The notes under the pieces: generated by a model
Databases searched by the model: none
Told to the model about the DNA's origin: nothing
Seen by the model: the letters and a program-made list of their open reading frames with translations, nothing else
In this document: in pieces, positions 34,330 through 42,835 of the stretch
How the letters are laid out: each line of letters begins with the position of its first letter
How positions within the stretch are numbered: position 1 is the first letter of the stretch
DNA from: Breoghania sp.
GTDB lineage: Bacteria > Pseudomonadota > Alphaproteobacteria > Rhizobiales > Stappiaceae
Length of the DNA stretch: 64,000 nucleotides
Direction of reading: 5' to 3'
Assembly: GCF_963674635.1 (NCBI RefSeq)
Contig: NZ_OY771475.1
Coordinates: 3,348,001 to 3,412,000 of the forward strand
Position numbers and translations under genes: made by a program

Positions 34330-35337
34330 CTAGACGATTGCCAGAATTTGCAGAAGGCCTGCGCTCATTGCGGCCAGTGCCAGCAGTGACAGTGTGGCGG
34401 CCAGGATCACCCTACCGCCCGCGTGGGCGAGTGTGCGGATATCGACATTGAGGCCGAGAGCCGCCATGGCGACGATGGTGAGCGCGCCGGAGGCCTGTTT
34501 CAGCGGGATTTGAAAGCCCTGCGGGATCAGGTCGGCGGAACGAAGGGCCATCAGCAGCAGAAAGCCGATGATGAACCAGGGCACCAGCTTGCTGACAGAG
34601 GCACCCGCCTCCCGGTTTCCGGGCAGGAGGCCGAGCGTGAAAATGACCGGGCCCAGCATCAGCACCCGCACGAGTTTGACCAGGGTGCCGACCTGCACCG
34701 CGATGGTGCCCATGGGGGCGGCCGCGGCCAGAACCTGCGGAACCGCGTAGACGGTGAGCCCTGCCATCACGCCGTATCGGGTTTCCGACATGCCGAGCGC
34801 GGCGCCGATGACGGGCAGGAGGAGGACAACGGCGATGCCGAGGGCCGCGGTGAAGGCAATGGAGGCGGCGACGTCCTCGCCTTCCGCTTTGATCACCGGA
34901 GCCGTTGCCGCAATGGCCGAATTGCCGCAAATCGCGTTGCCGCAGGCGACCAATGTCGCAAGATGGTGCGAGAGACCCAGCGCCCGGCCGATCATGTAAC
35001 CCGCAGCAATCGCCAGAACCACGATGCAGGCGATGCCGCAGACCAGGCCCGGCCCGGCTGCCTGAATGGCGCCGAGGCTGATCGTTCCGCCCAGAAGCAC
35101 GATCGCCGCTTCCAGCACTTGCTTGGCCGCAAAACGTATGCCCGGACGAAGACTGTCGGGATGGGGCAGGAAGGAGCGCGCAAGCGCACCGAGCAGAATG
35201 GCGATCACCAGGCCTTCGAACCAGTTGCGTCCGAAAACCACCGTCTGGACCTTTTCAAGGCCGATGGAGGCGACGGAGATGGCAAGGGTGGCGAGAAGGC
35301 CGGGAAGCAGAGGGGAGAAGGGAAAACGAAACGGCAT
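34330..35337 (-). CDS. YeiH-family putative sulfate exporter (UPF0324)
   Basis: 335 residues, about ten membrane helices. FGRNWFEGLVIAILLGALAR, AAKQVLEAAIVLLGGTISLGAI, TLVACGNAICGNSAIAATAPVI, ETRYGVMAGLTVYAVPQVLAAA and FIIGFLLLMALRSADLIP are the usual blocks of the YeiH (Cons_hypoth698) family. The transported compound is unproven; sulfate or sulfite/taurine breakdown products have been proposed. ATG 35337 begins the hydrophobic N-terminus; the ribosome site is poor and an ATG 39 nt upstream is possible. A LysR gene is divergent, as is common for yeiH (YeiE-type), and probably regulates it. Confidence 0.85.
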   Translation of the reverse strand: MPFRFPFSPLLPGLLATLAISVASIGLEKVQTVVFGRNWFEGLVIAILLGALARSFLPHPDSLRPGIRFAAKQVLEAAIVLLGGTISLGAIQAAGPGLVCGIACIVVLAIAAGYMIGRALGLSHHLATLVACGNAICGNSAIAATAPVIKAEGEDVAASIAFTAALGIAVVLLLPVIGAALGMSETRYGVMAGLTVYAVPQVLAAAAPMGTIAVQVGTLVKLVRVLMLGPVIFTLGLLPGNREAGASVSKLVPWFIIGFLLLMALRSADLIPQGFQIPLKQASGALTIVAMAALGLNVDIRTLAHAGGRVILAATLSLLALAAMSAGLLQILAIV

Positions 35338-35434
35338 GAGGCAGCACCGGGGAGGAAGGGAGGCGCAAGCTCGCATGGAAATTCGTTTTGCTCCATCGGA
35401 TAATTCTGGATATTTGTTTCAAGAAAATCGAACG

Positions 35435-35448
35435 ATTGAGCATTCAAT
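35435..35448. promoter_or_regulatory. Dyad in the yeiH-lysR spacer, candidate LysR site
   Basis: ATTGA, a 4-nt gap and TCAAT form a perfect small dyad in an AT-rich stretch (35395-35450) of the 192-nt divergent spacer. This is where a LysR protein would be expected to bind. The sequence is short and the claim is tentative. Confidence 0.35.
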
Positions 35449-35529
35449 GCCCTCTCGTTGGTTCTGTGAGGGTGCCGGGCGGTCGGTCTGTATCGGCATC
35501 CGGGCGAACCGTGGGCCGGGACCCATGTC

Positions 35530-36435
35530 ATGACTTTTGAACAACTGTCCATCTTTGTCGCCGTCGCCGAGCGCGAGCATCTGACGCGTGCGGCCGAAGC
35601 GTTGCACCTGACCCCATCCGCCGTCAGTTCCGCCGTGCGGACGCTGGAAGGCTATTACGGCGTGGCGTTGTTCGACCGGGTCGGGCGTGGCATTGTTCTC
35701 AATGAAAACGGGCGGGTGTTTCTGGACGAGGCAAAGGCGGTTCTGGCGCGCGCGGACGAGGCGCAGCATGTGCTGGCGGAACTTGGCGGATTGCGTCGCG
35801 GCCGGCTTGCCATCGCCGCCAGCCAGACGATCGCCTGCTACTGGCTGCCCGCACCGATGGTGCGCTTCCATGAGCGCTTTCCGGGGATCGAGCTGGCCCT
35901 TTCCATCGGCAACACCGCCACGGTGGCGGAGGCGGTTGCCGCGGGCGAGGCCGATATCGGCTTCGTGGAAGGGGTGGTCGATGTGCCGGCACTCAAGCTG
36001 CGCAAGATCACCGAGGATGCGCTGATCGTGGTGGTCGGGGCGGATCATCCCTGGAGAGATGGGCGGCGGCTTCAGGCGGAGGATATCGTGGCGGGGAGCC
36101 GCTGGATCCTTCGGGAGCGCGGCTCAGGCACACGTTCGGCCTTTGAAGCGGATCTCCGCGCCCGCGGGGTCGATCCTGCAGGGCTCGATGTGGCGCTGGA
36201 ATTTCCCTCCAACGAGGCGGTGTTGTCGGCGGTGAGGGCGGATGGCTTCGCCTCGGTGGTCTCCGCCTCCGTCGCGGAGCCCTTTCTCGGGCGGGGCGAT
36301 CTGGTCGCTGTCAGCTACGATCTGCCGGCCCGTGCCTATTCGCTCCTTCATCATCGCGAAAGACGGCTCAGCCGATCGGCTCTGGAGCTGGTCGATCTTC
36401 TGTGCGGGGCGGGCTCAGCGGACGGTGATCAATGA
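35530..36435 (+). CDS. LysR-family transcriptional regulator
   Basis: 301 residues. N-terminal HTH is MTFEQLSIFVAVAEREHLTRAAEALHLTPSAVSSAVRTLEGYYGVALFDRVGRGIVLNENG, followed by the periplasmic-binding-like effector domain (LRRGRLAIAASQTIACYWLPAPMVRFHERFPGIELALSIGNT; GEADIGFVEGVVDVPALKLRKI; a later WILRERGSGTR). It is close to the YeiE/CysB-like subgroup that often neighbours yeiH. Divergent from the YeiH gene, so it probably controls it. Its last 21 nt overlap the convergent hydrolase gene. Confidence 0.9.
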   Translation: MTFEQLSIFVAVAEREHLTRAAEALHLTPSAVSSAVRTLEGYYGVALFDRVGRGIVLNENGRVFLDEAKAVLARADEAQHVLAELGGLRRGRLAIAASQTIACYWLPAPMVRFHERFPGIELALSIGNTATVAEAVAAGEADIGFVEGVVDVPALKLRKITEDALIVVVGADHPWRDGRRLQAEDIVAGSRWILRERGSGTRSAFEADLRARGVDPAGLDVALEFPSNEAVLSAVRADGFASVVSASVAEPFLGRGDLVAVSYDLPARAYSLLHHRERRLSRSALELVDLLCGAGSADGDQ

Positions 36436-37218
36436 GCGCAGGAAGTCCGCGAAGGCCTCCGGCTCCTCCATGTGAGGGGCGTGGCCGGACCGGGGAAACT
36501 CGTGAATGGTCGCATCCGCCAGTCGCTCCGCCTGCCATTCGGCGACATTGCGTCCATAGAGGGGGCTGCGGGCACCTCGGGCCAGGTGAACGGGGATATC
36601 GATCTTTGCCATCAGGGGCCTGAAGTCCTGCGCGGTCAGCGAGGCCCACATGGCGGCGATCTGGGGCGGGTTCGCGGCCAGCATTTCCCGTCGGTTGAAG
36701 GCCAGCAGGTCCGGATCGGGCTCAAGTCCCTCCGCCAGAATACCCTTGGCAACCGCTTCGGCCAAAAGCGGCCACTGGGTTTCGATCGTGTTGATGAGCT
36801 GCAGATTGAGGGTGGCGTTGTTGCCGTTCTTCGTACCCAGATGCCATGCGTCGTCGTTGAGCACCTTCGGTGTCATGTCTTCGACAACGAGGCTGGCGAG
36901 GCGGCTCGTGCCATGGCGCTCGATCAGCGCATAGGCGACATGGGCTCCCATCGACCAGCCGACCAGTACGACCCGGTTCAGCCCGCGCTCTTCCAGAAGG
37001 TCGTTCACCGCATCGGCGGCCGCCTCAATGGTCAGATCGACATCCGCGCCGGTCTTTCCATGTCCGGGCAGGTCCGGCGCAAGCAGCAGCGTTTCATCGC
37101 GCAAGTCGCGCATCAGACCTTCGAAAAAGCCGCCATGGCAGGACCAGCCGTGCAGGAGCACCACAGGCAGACGGTTTTCGTGCGGGCTGCCGCCTTGGCG
37201 AATGTGAAGCTTGCTCAT
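36415..37218 (-). CDS. Alpha/beta-hydrolase (BioH/esterase-like)
   Basis: 267 residues. VVLLHGWSCHGGFFEGLM (oxyanion region), LAPDLPGHGKTG, the nucleophile elbow VLVGWSMGAHVAYAL (Ser in GWSMG), and late FPRSGHAPHMEEPEAFADFL with the catalytic His. An Asp in IPVHLARGARSPLYG-region is likely the acid but is displaced. It could be a carboxylesterase or a BioH-type pimeloyl-ester hydrolase; no biotin genes are near. The gene stands alone with a 21-nt tail overlap with the LysR gene. Confidence 0.85.
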   Translation of the reverse strand: MSKLHIRQGGSPHENRLPVVLLHGWSCHGGFFEGLMRDLRDETLLLAPDLPGHGKTGADVDLTIEAAADAVNDLLEERGLNRVVLVGWSMGAHVAYALIERHGTSRLASLVVEDMTPKVLNDDAWHLGTKNGNNATLNLQLINTIETQWPLLAEAVAKGILAEGLEPDPDLLAFNRREMLAANPPQIAAMWASLTAQDFRPLMAKIDIPVHLARGARSPLYGRNVAEWQAERLADATIHEFPRSGHAPHMEEPEAFADFLRSLITVR

Positions 37219-37321
37219 CTCCCATGCCTCCGGACGTCTCTGATCGGACCTGGAAAGACATAGCCCGTCCTGGCGGAAAAGGCATTGATACGAAAGGACG
37301 GGGCGTCACCTGTCCGTTCGC

Positions 37322-40300
37322 TCAGGTATTGGCATTTGCGACGCGCAATTGCCGGGCGTGCTGGACCGGTTCATCTTGCCTGGTCGCTTCAACTTCGTCG
37401 CGGACCCTTTCGGCCAGTTCCGTCAGGCGGCGGATGCCGTCGGCTCCGGCGCAGCTCGCCAGGACCGTCTTGAGGGCGACGCTCGGCGCCTTGCGGCAGA
37501 GCTGTCCCGCCGGTTCGGGCCGCCCGATCAGGTAACCCTGGATTTCGTCGCAGCCGTCATCCACCAGCAGCCGGAGCTGCGAGGCGCTTTCAACGCCTTC
37601 CGCGACCAGCGTCATGCCGAGGGCCCGACCAAGCTTCAGGATCGTCTCGACAATGGCCTTTGTGTTCGCGCTGGTCTCGATCCCGGCGGTGAAAGAGCGG
37701 TCGATCTTGATCGTGTCAAAGGGGAAGCGGCTCAGATAGCCAAGCGCAGAGTAGCCGGTGCCGAAATCGTCGAGCGCGATACGCACACCCAGTTTCTTGA
37801 GCGCATTGAGGACGCCCAGCGCGCGCGCGTCATCGTCGATCACCACGTTCTCCGTGATCTCGATTTCCAGAAGCTGTGGGGAGAGCCCGCTCCTGTGAAG
37901 CGCCTCGGCGACCGTTTCCACGAAGCTCTTGTCGCGGAACTGCAGCGGGGAGACGTTGACCGATACGTGGCGATCGGGAAACGCCGTCTGCGCGATGCGG
38001 CAGGCATTGCTCAGCACCCATTTGCCGATGGGAACGATCTGGCCCGAATTCTCCGCCACGGGAATGAATTCCGTCGGGCTGACAAGGCCGCGTGTGGGAT
38101 GGTGCCAGCGGATCAGCGCCTCGTAACCGGCAATGGAAGCATCGGACGTCGCCATGCGCGGCTGGAAGAATAACTCGAACTCATCGCGTTCGATGGCTTG
38201 CGCAAGATCGGCCTCCAGTTCCCGGCGGATCTTCATTGCCGCATCCATGCCCTCTTCGAAGATGCAATAGGTGCCGCGCCCCATGCTCTTGGCCTTGTAG
38301 AGGGCTGTGTCGGCCCGGGAGATAAGGGTTTCGCAGGTGTTTCCGTCGCTTGGCGCGAGAGCGACACCGATGCTGGCGCCGGAACGCACCACGAGCCCGC
38401 CCGTGCAATCGATGGGCTGATCGAGAATATGCAACAGCCGATGGGCGAGATCGGCGGCCTGATTGGCGAAGCCGATGCCGGACTGGAGGACGGCGAATTC
38501 GTCGCCGCCCAGACGGGCCACCACATCTCCCTCGCGCACCGCCTGGCGCATGCGTTCCGCCGTCACCTGGATCACCCGATCTCCCACCGGATGGCCATGC
38601 AGGTCATTGATATCCTTGAAGCGGTCGAGATCCACGAGGAGCACGGCGGTGACGCCTGAAGACTCGCTGACCCGGAGCGTATCGAGGCTCTCCTTCAACC
38701 TGTCGGTGAAGACGGCGCGATTGGGCAGATCCGTCAGCGGATCGTGCTGGGCGAGATGGCGAATGCGCGCTTCCGCCTTCTTTCGCTCGCGCAGGTCGAC
38801 CACCGCGGAGACACAGGTGTGTTCGCCGCGATAGACAATCTCGCGTGTGCGCACCTCCACAGGGATGCGCACTCCCTCCGCGTGAAGCGCCACCATCTCG
38901 TAGGGCCCGCTTTCATTTGCGAGAATGTCGCATAACCCTTGATCCTCAGGTGTTTCAGACAGGGCGGACGCAAAGGTCGGGGTGCTGAAAAGCCGGTCGA
39001 ACTTCCGGCCTTTCAGGCTCTCGATGGAGGTACCCAGCAGGTCCTGAAGGGCGGCATTGCCGTCGACAACGCACCCGGCAACGGTGATGACAATGGCTTC
39101 GAAAGTGGCGTTGGCAAGGGCGGAGAGCCGCTCCGCCTCTTCTTCGGAGCGCTTCTTCTCCACCGCGTAGTTGCGGGCCAGTTCCTCGTTCTGGATGGAA
39201 TCCATCAACTGGTTGAACAAGTCGGACAGACGTTCGGCTTCATTGCCCTGAATGACCGGCAGGCGCAGTGAGAGGTCGGTCTTCCCGCCGATAAGCTGGG
39301 CATAGGCATCTTCGACATGACCGATGCCGAACCGGGTGTCGTGTTCCGCCTCATTGAGGCCGAGCTGTTCGCCTTCGCACCCCACGCGAATGCGCATGAC
39401 CTTGCCGAGCAACCAGAAAAAGGAAAGGCCGAGGGTAAACGCCCAGGCGAAGTTGATCCCCACCCCAAGGGACTGGACCGCGAGCTGGGAAAGGCGCGAC
39501 CCGGTGGGCAGGTGTTCGAGAGGGGCGAGAAAGGGGATTGCGAGCGTACCGAGGATGCCCGCCACACCGTGAACGCCGATCGCGCCGACGGCGTCGTCGA
39601 TCTTCAATCGTCTTTCCAGGAAGTTGTTTGACCAGACCGCCGCCAGCCCGCCCATCGCGCCGACAAGGAGCGCGCCGCCGGGCGTCAGGACCATGCAGCC
39701 GGCGGTCACCGCGACAAGGCCGCCGACCATTCCTGAAAAGGCCTTTTCCGGCAGGATCAGCCGATCCTGTCTGATCCCTTCCAGATACCCCGCAGCGCCG
39801 CCGGTGCCTGCGGCAAGGACGGTGTTGGCAACGATGTGCGCGATCTCGGGAACGGCGGCGGCGGTGGAGCCGCCATTGAAGCCGATCCAGCCGACAAAGA
39901 GCAGGAATGCACCCGCTGTTGCCAGAACCGGGCTGTGGCCCTGAATGCGGATCGGTTTGCCGTCTTCGGTGAAGCGACCAAGCCGTGGGCCTATGATGAT
40001 ACAGGCGGCCAGCGCGATCCACGCCCCTGTGGAATGGACCACGGTGGAGCCGGCAAAGTCCACGAACCCCATGTTGCCGAGAAAGGCAGAAGGGTTGTCC
40101 GCCAGCGCCGCGCCCCAGCTCCAGTGCACGAAGGTCGGGTAGACCAGCGCCGCGATCAGGATTGAGCAAAGGATGTAGGCGGCGAGCGGCATGCGCTCGG
40201 CCACCGCGCCGGAGACGATGGTTGCCGCCGTGCCGCAGAACATCACCTGAAAGGCAAAAAAGCCGATGCCCCACTCGTCGAGGTCCTGAAGCATGAAAAG

Positions 40301-40744
40301 ACGCGGGTCGATGCCGATCCCGTATCCGTTGCCGGAGCCGAAGGCGAACATGAAGCCGACAGAAGCGAACATGATCACCGAGAACACGAAGTCGAGCATG
40401 TTCTTCTGTGCGACATTGACGGAGTTCTTCGAGCGCACCATCCCGGCCTCCAGCAACATGAAGCCGACCTGCATCAACAGCACAAGGGCTGCCGCGATCA
40501 TGAGCCAGATGAAATCGAGATTGCGGTTCGCCACCTCAAGCAGCGAGACCCGTTCGGCGAGCGGGACGAGGGGCTGAGGCATCCCGGCAACCGCGAGCCT
40601 GGGAAGAACGGCCACGAACACCAGAAGGGCGCAGCCTCGCGCGATGATGCGGCGGAGGGCGAGACAGCGCGAAAGGGCAAGGGGATGCCTCCCTATTCGC
40701 GCCCCAAATGCCCGAGGTTCGCCTTGCCGCGCAACTGCCTTCAT
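37322..40744 (-). CDS. Ammonium-transporter-like sensor fused to PAS-GGDEF-EAL
   Basis: 1140 residues. After a signal-anchor, residues about 55-450 are an Amt domain with about eleven helices: IWLMIAAALVLLMQVGFMLLEAGMVRSKN, HWSWG with the pore His (about residue 207) and GVHGVAGILGTL with the second pore His (about 392). A linker coiled-coil and a PAS-like region (about 530-650) follow, then GGDEF (ARLGGDEFAV, about 745) with the inhibitory RxxD site REGD five residues before it, then EAL (GYEALIRWHHP, about 875) with NVSPLQFRD, EITENVV, LDDFGTGYSAL, IKIDRSF and AEGVES all present. Both c-di-GMP synthesis and breakdown sites look intact. It most likely links external ammonium to c-di-GMP level. 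ATG 40744 is preferred to a GTG 18 nt upstream. Confidence 0.92.
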   Translation of the reverse strand: MKAVARQGEPRAFGARIGRHPLALSRCLALRRIIARGCALLVFVAVLPRLAVAGMPQPLVPLAERVSLLEVANRNLDFIWLMIAAALVLLMQVGFMLLEAGMVRSKNSVNVAQKNMLDFVFSVIMFASVGFMFAFGSGNGYGIGIDPRLFMLQDLDEWGIGFFAFQVMFCGTAATIVSGAVAERMPLAAYILCSILIAALVYPTFVHWSWGAALADNPSAFLGNMGFVDFAGSTVVHSTGAWIALAACIIIGPRLGRFTEDGKPIRIQGHSPVLATAGAFLLFVGWIGFNGGSTAAAVPEIAHIVANTVLAAGTGGAAGYLEGIRQDRLILPEKAFSGMVGGLVAVTAGCMVLTPGGALLVGAMGGLAAVWSNNFLERRLKIDDAVGAIGVHGVAGILGTLAIPFLAPLEHLPTGSRLSQLAVQSLGVGINFAWAFTLGLSFFWLLGKVMRIRVGCEGEQLGLNEAEHDTRFGIGHVEDAYAQLIGGKTDLSLRLPVIQGNEAERLSDLFNQLMDSIQNEELARNYAVEKKRSEEEAERLSALANATFEAIVITVAGCVVDGNAALQDLLGTSIESLKGRKFDRLFSTPTFASALSETPEDQGLCDILANESGPYEMVALHAEGVRIPVEVRTREIVYRGEHTCVSAVVDLRERKKAEARIRHLAQHDPLTDLPNRAVFTDRLKESLDTLRVSESSGVTAVLLVDLDRFKDINDLHGHPVGDRVIQVTAERMRQAVREGDVVARLGGDEFAVLQSGIGFANQAADLAHRLLHILDQPIDCTGGLVVRSGASIGVALAPSDGNTCETLISRADTALYKAKSMGRGTYCIFEEGMDAAMKIRRELEADLAQAIERDEFELFFQPRMATSDASIAGYEALIRWHHPTRGLVSPTEFIPVAENSGQIVPIGKWVLSNACRIAQTAFPDRHVSVNVSPLQFRDKSFVETVAEALHRSGLSPQLLEIEITENVVIDDDARALGVLNALKKLGVRIALDDFGTGYSALGYLSRFPFDTIKIDRSFTAGIETSANTKAIVETILKLGRALGMTLVAEGVESASQLRLLVDDGCDEIQGYLIGRPEPAGQLCRKAPSVALKTVLASCAGADGIRRLTELAERVRDEVEATRQDEPVQHARQLRVANANT

Positions 40745-41156
40745 CACGCTTGTCCTGCCCACTTGAATCCGGGAAATGCATCGACAGCGTTAGGGAGGGT
40801 ACCGTTAAAAATTGCATAAATAAAAATGTCAATCATGCCGAAATGAAGGGCAGCGCAACGCATCAAAAGCGAGCTTGTCGGGTCGGGCCTGTCTCTCCTC
40901 GCAAGGCGATCTGGCGGAGGAACTGGTTCTTGGTGAGGAAAATAACGCGGCGTAAGGGGCGTTTCTGGTAAAAAATACCGAAATTAAGCGGATATTTTTC
41001 CATTTTGTTCGTTTCACCCCTTTCTTGCGCGCAGATTGTTCGTCTATACCGGGCGCTGTGATTTCCGCCCGCCTCGCGGGTCGGGATGACCAAAAAACAA
41101 TCACAAAATATTTGCCCGTCCGAGCTAATCGGGCGTGTCATCGAGAGGATCGTCTC
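40745..41156. other. AT-rich divergent spacer
   Basis: About 410 nt between the Amt-GGDEF-EAL gene and the symporter gene. It holds AT-rich stretches near 40800-40840 (aaaaattgcataaataaaaa) and 40960-41010 (gtaaaaaataccgaaattaa), the likely promoters of the two directions. No gene, sigma54 site or riboswitch could be supported. Confidence 0.5.
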
Positions 41157-42119
41157 GTGAAATTCCTCGCCAGTCTCTCCGGCCTTGTCGGCCGGACCTT
41201 CGCCTACTGGGTCGTGCTGTTCGCAGTTCTGGGATTCATCCTGCCGGACATTTTCAAGCAGATCGTACCGTATATCGTACCGCTGCTCGCCATCATCATG
41301 TTCGGCATGGGCCTGACCATCAAAGGTCGGGATTTCGTGGAAGTTCTGCGCCGTCCGGTGGAAGTGGGGATCGGCGTGGTCTCGCAGTTCCTCATCATGC
41401 CGCTGCTGGCCGTTGCCTTGACGACCATCATTCCGATGTCGCCGGAAGTCGCCGCGGGGGTGATCCTCGTGGGCTGCTGTCCGGGCGGGACCTCGTCCAA
41501 CGTGATGGCCTATCTGAGCAAGGGCGACATCGCTCTTTCGGTGGCCTGCACCTCCGTGACGACGCTTCTGGCGCCCTTCGTGACGCCGTTTCTCGTCTAT
41601 CTACTGGCGAGCCAGTATCTGCCGGTCGATGCAATGGCCATGTTCATTTCCATCATCAAGATGGTGCTTGCGCCGCTTGCTCTTGGATATGCGCTGCAGA
41701 AGGTCATGCCGAAGGCCGTTGCGGCCGCCGTTCCTGCGCTGCCGCTCGTTTCCGTGATCGGCATCGTGCTGATCGTGTCCGCCGTCGTCGCCGTCAGCAA
41801 GGGCGCCATCGCATCGTCCGGCCTGATGATCTTTGCCGTGGTGGTCCTGCATAATGGCTGCGGCTACCTGCTCGGTTATTTCGCCAGCCGCGCTTTCGGC
41901 CTGTCCCTGGCCAAGCGCAAGGCGATTTCCATCGAGGTCGGGATGCAGAATTCGGGGCTGGGCGCAGCACTTGCCAATGCGCATTTCTCGCCCGTCGCGG
42001 CGGTGCCGAGCGCGATCTTCAGCGTCTGGCACAATATCTCCGGCGCGCTCATCGCAAACTACTATGCCGGCAAGACCGATGAGGAAGAGCCGGCGCGTCT
42101 TGGGACCCGCAATGCCTGA
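41157..42119 (+). CDS. Bile acid:sodium symporter family transporter (BASS, YocS/PanS-like)
   Basis: 320 residues from a GTG with GAGAGGA before it. About nine or ten helices: YIVPLLAIIMFGMGLTIKGRDF, VLVGCCPGGTSSNVMAYLSKGDIALSVACTSVTTLLAPFVTPFL (the conserved GCCPGGxxSN sodium-site motif and crossover helix), and a second inverted repeat with EVGMQNSGLGAALANAHFSP. These transport organic anions (bile acids, pantoate, keto-acids) with sodium. The substrate is unknown. An earlier in-frame start would extend into the AT-rich spacer and is not conserved. A terminator follows. Confidence 0.9.
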   Translation: MKFLASLSGLVGRTFAYWVVLFAVLGFILPDIFKQIVPYIVPLLAIIMFGMGLTIKGRDFVEVLRRPVEVGIGVVSQFLIMPLLAVALTTIIPMSPEVAAGVILVGCCPGGTSSNVMAYLSKGDIALSVACTSVTTLLAPFVTPFLVYLLASQYLPVDAMAMFISIIKMVLAPLALGYALQKVMPKAVAAAVPALPLVSVIGIVLIVSAVVAVSKGAIASSGLMIFAVVVLHNGCGYLLGYFASRAFGLSLAKRKAISIEVGMQNSGLGAALANAHFSPVAAVPSAIFSVWHNISGALIANYYAGKTDEEEPARLGTRNA

Positions 42120-42177
42120 CATATCGCAGCCGATCGGCGCAGGCCATCGGGTTTGCTGAGATCCACCACACCAAAGG

Positions 42178-42208
42178 GCCGCCTCCCTGATCGGGGGGCG
42201 GCTCTTTT
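42178..42208 (+). terminator. Rho-independent terminator after the symporter gene
   Basis: GCCGCCTCCC and GGGGGGCGGC form a GC-rich stem around a short loop, followed by TCTTTTG. It is about 60 nt after the stop at 42119. Confidence 0.82.
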
Positions 42209-42294
42209 GTTTGAACCTGTGCAAGGCAGGACCTTGTGGAGGGGATCTTCCATCCCTATATATTCGCAAGTTCTAATATATTGGGGTTTCAGCG

Positions 42295-42735
42295 ATGCAG
42301 GACGCGGTAAAGATCGTGTGCCCGAGCTGCGAGCAGACCAACCGCATTCCCTATGCGAAGCTCTCCGCGGGGCCGAAATGCGGGGTGTGCGGTGATCCGC
42401 TTGTCTCGGGCAAGGTGATCGAACTTGATCAGGGCGCCCATGACAAGGCGACGCGCACAGACGAGCTGCCGCTCGTTGTCGATTATTGGGCACCCTGGTG
42501 TGGGCCATGCCGGATGATGGCGCCGGAATTCGCCAAGGCGGCCTCGGCGGTAAGTCCGCAGGTGCGGTTTGCCAAGATCAACACGCAGGACTTCCCCCGC
42601 GTCTCGCAAAAGCTGAATATTCGCGGCATTCCGCTTTTGATCCTGTGGCATCGCGGGCGCGAGGTCGCGCGCTTGAGTGGTGCGCGACCGGCCTCCGAAA
42701 TCGAAGCCTTCGTACGCCAGAGCGCGAAGGTCTGA
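42295..42735 (+). CDS. trxC: Thioredoxin 2 (zinc-finger thioredoxin)
   Basis: 146 residues. An N-terminal zinc-ribbon with CPSC (residue 9-12) and CGVC (29-32) is followed by a thioredoxin fold with DYWAPWCGPCRMMAPEFAKAA and the cis-Pro loop NIRGIPLLILWHRG. This is the TrxC (thioredoxin 2) layout, often induced by oxidative stress. It reduces disulfides in cytoplasmic proteins using thioredoxin reductase. The upstream AT-rich stretch (42255-42290) is the likely promoter; a strong terminator follows. Confidence 0.93.
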   Translation: MQDAVKIVCPSCEQTNRIPYAKLSAGPKCGVCGDPLVSGKVIELDQGAHDKATRTDELPLVVDYWAPWCGPCRMMAPEFAKAASAVSPQVRFAKINTQDFPRVSQKLNIRGIPLLILWHRGREVARLSGARPASEIEAFVRQSAKV

Positions 42736-42780
42736 GAGGCACCGGTCGGGTTTCGGGCCGGGCCTGTCTTGAGAGTTTTG

Positions 42781-42816
42781 GGGGAGCCGCTGCCAGGTGC
42801 ACCGGCTCCCCTTTTC
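42781..42816 (+). terminator. Rho-independent terminator after trxC
   Basis: GGGGAGCCG (42781-42789) pairs with CGGCTCCCC (42803-42811) and is followed by TTTT. It is about 46 nt after the trxC stop. Confidence 0.88.
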
Positions 42817-42835
42817 ATGACACCACGGGTTCCGG

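Noticed and set aside
40750..41156. Sigma54 promoter for the Amt fusion gene
   Set aside because: Only a partial TGGC without a correctly spaced TGC was seen.
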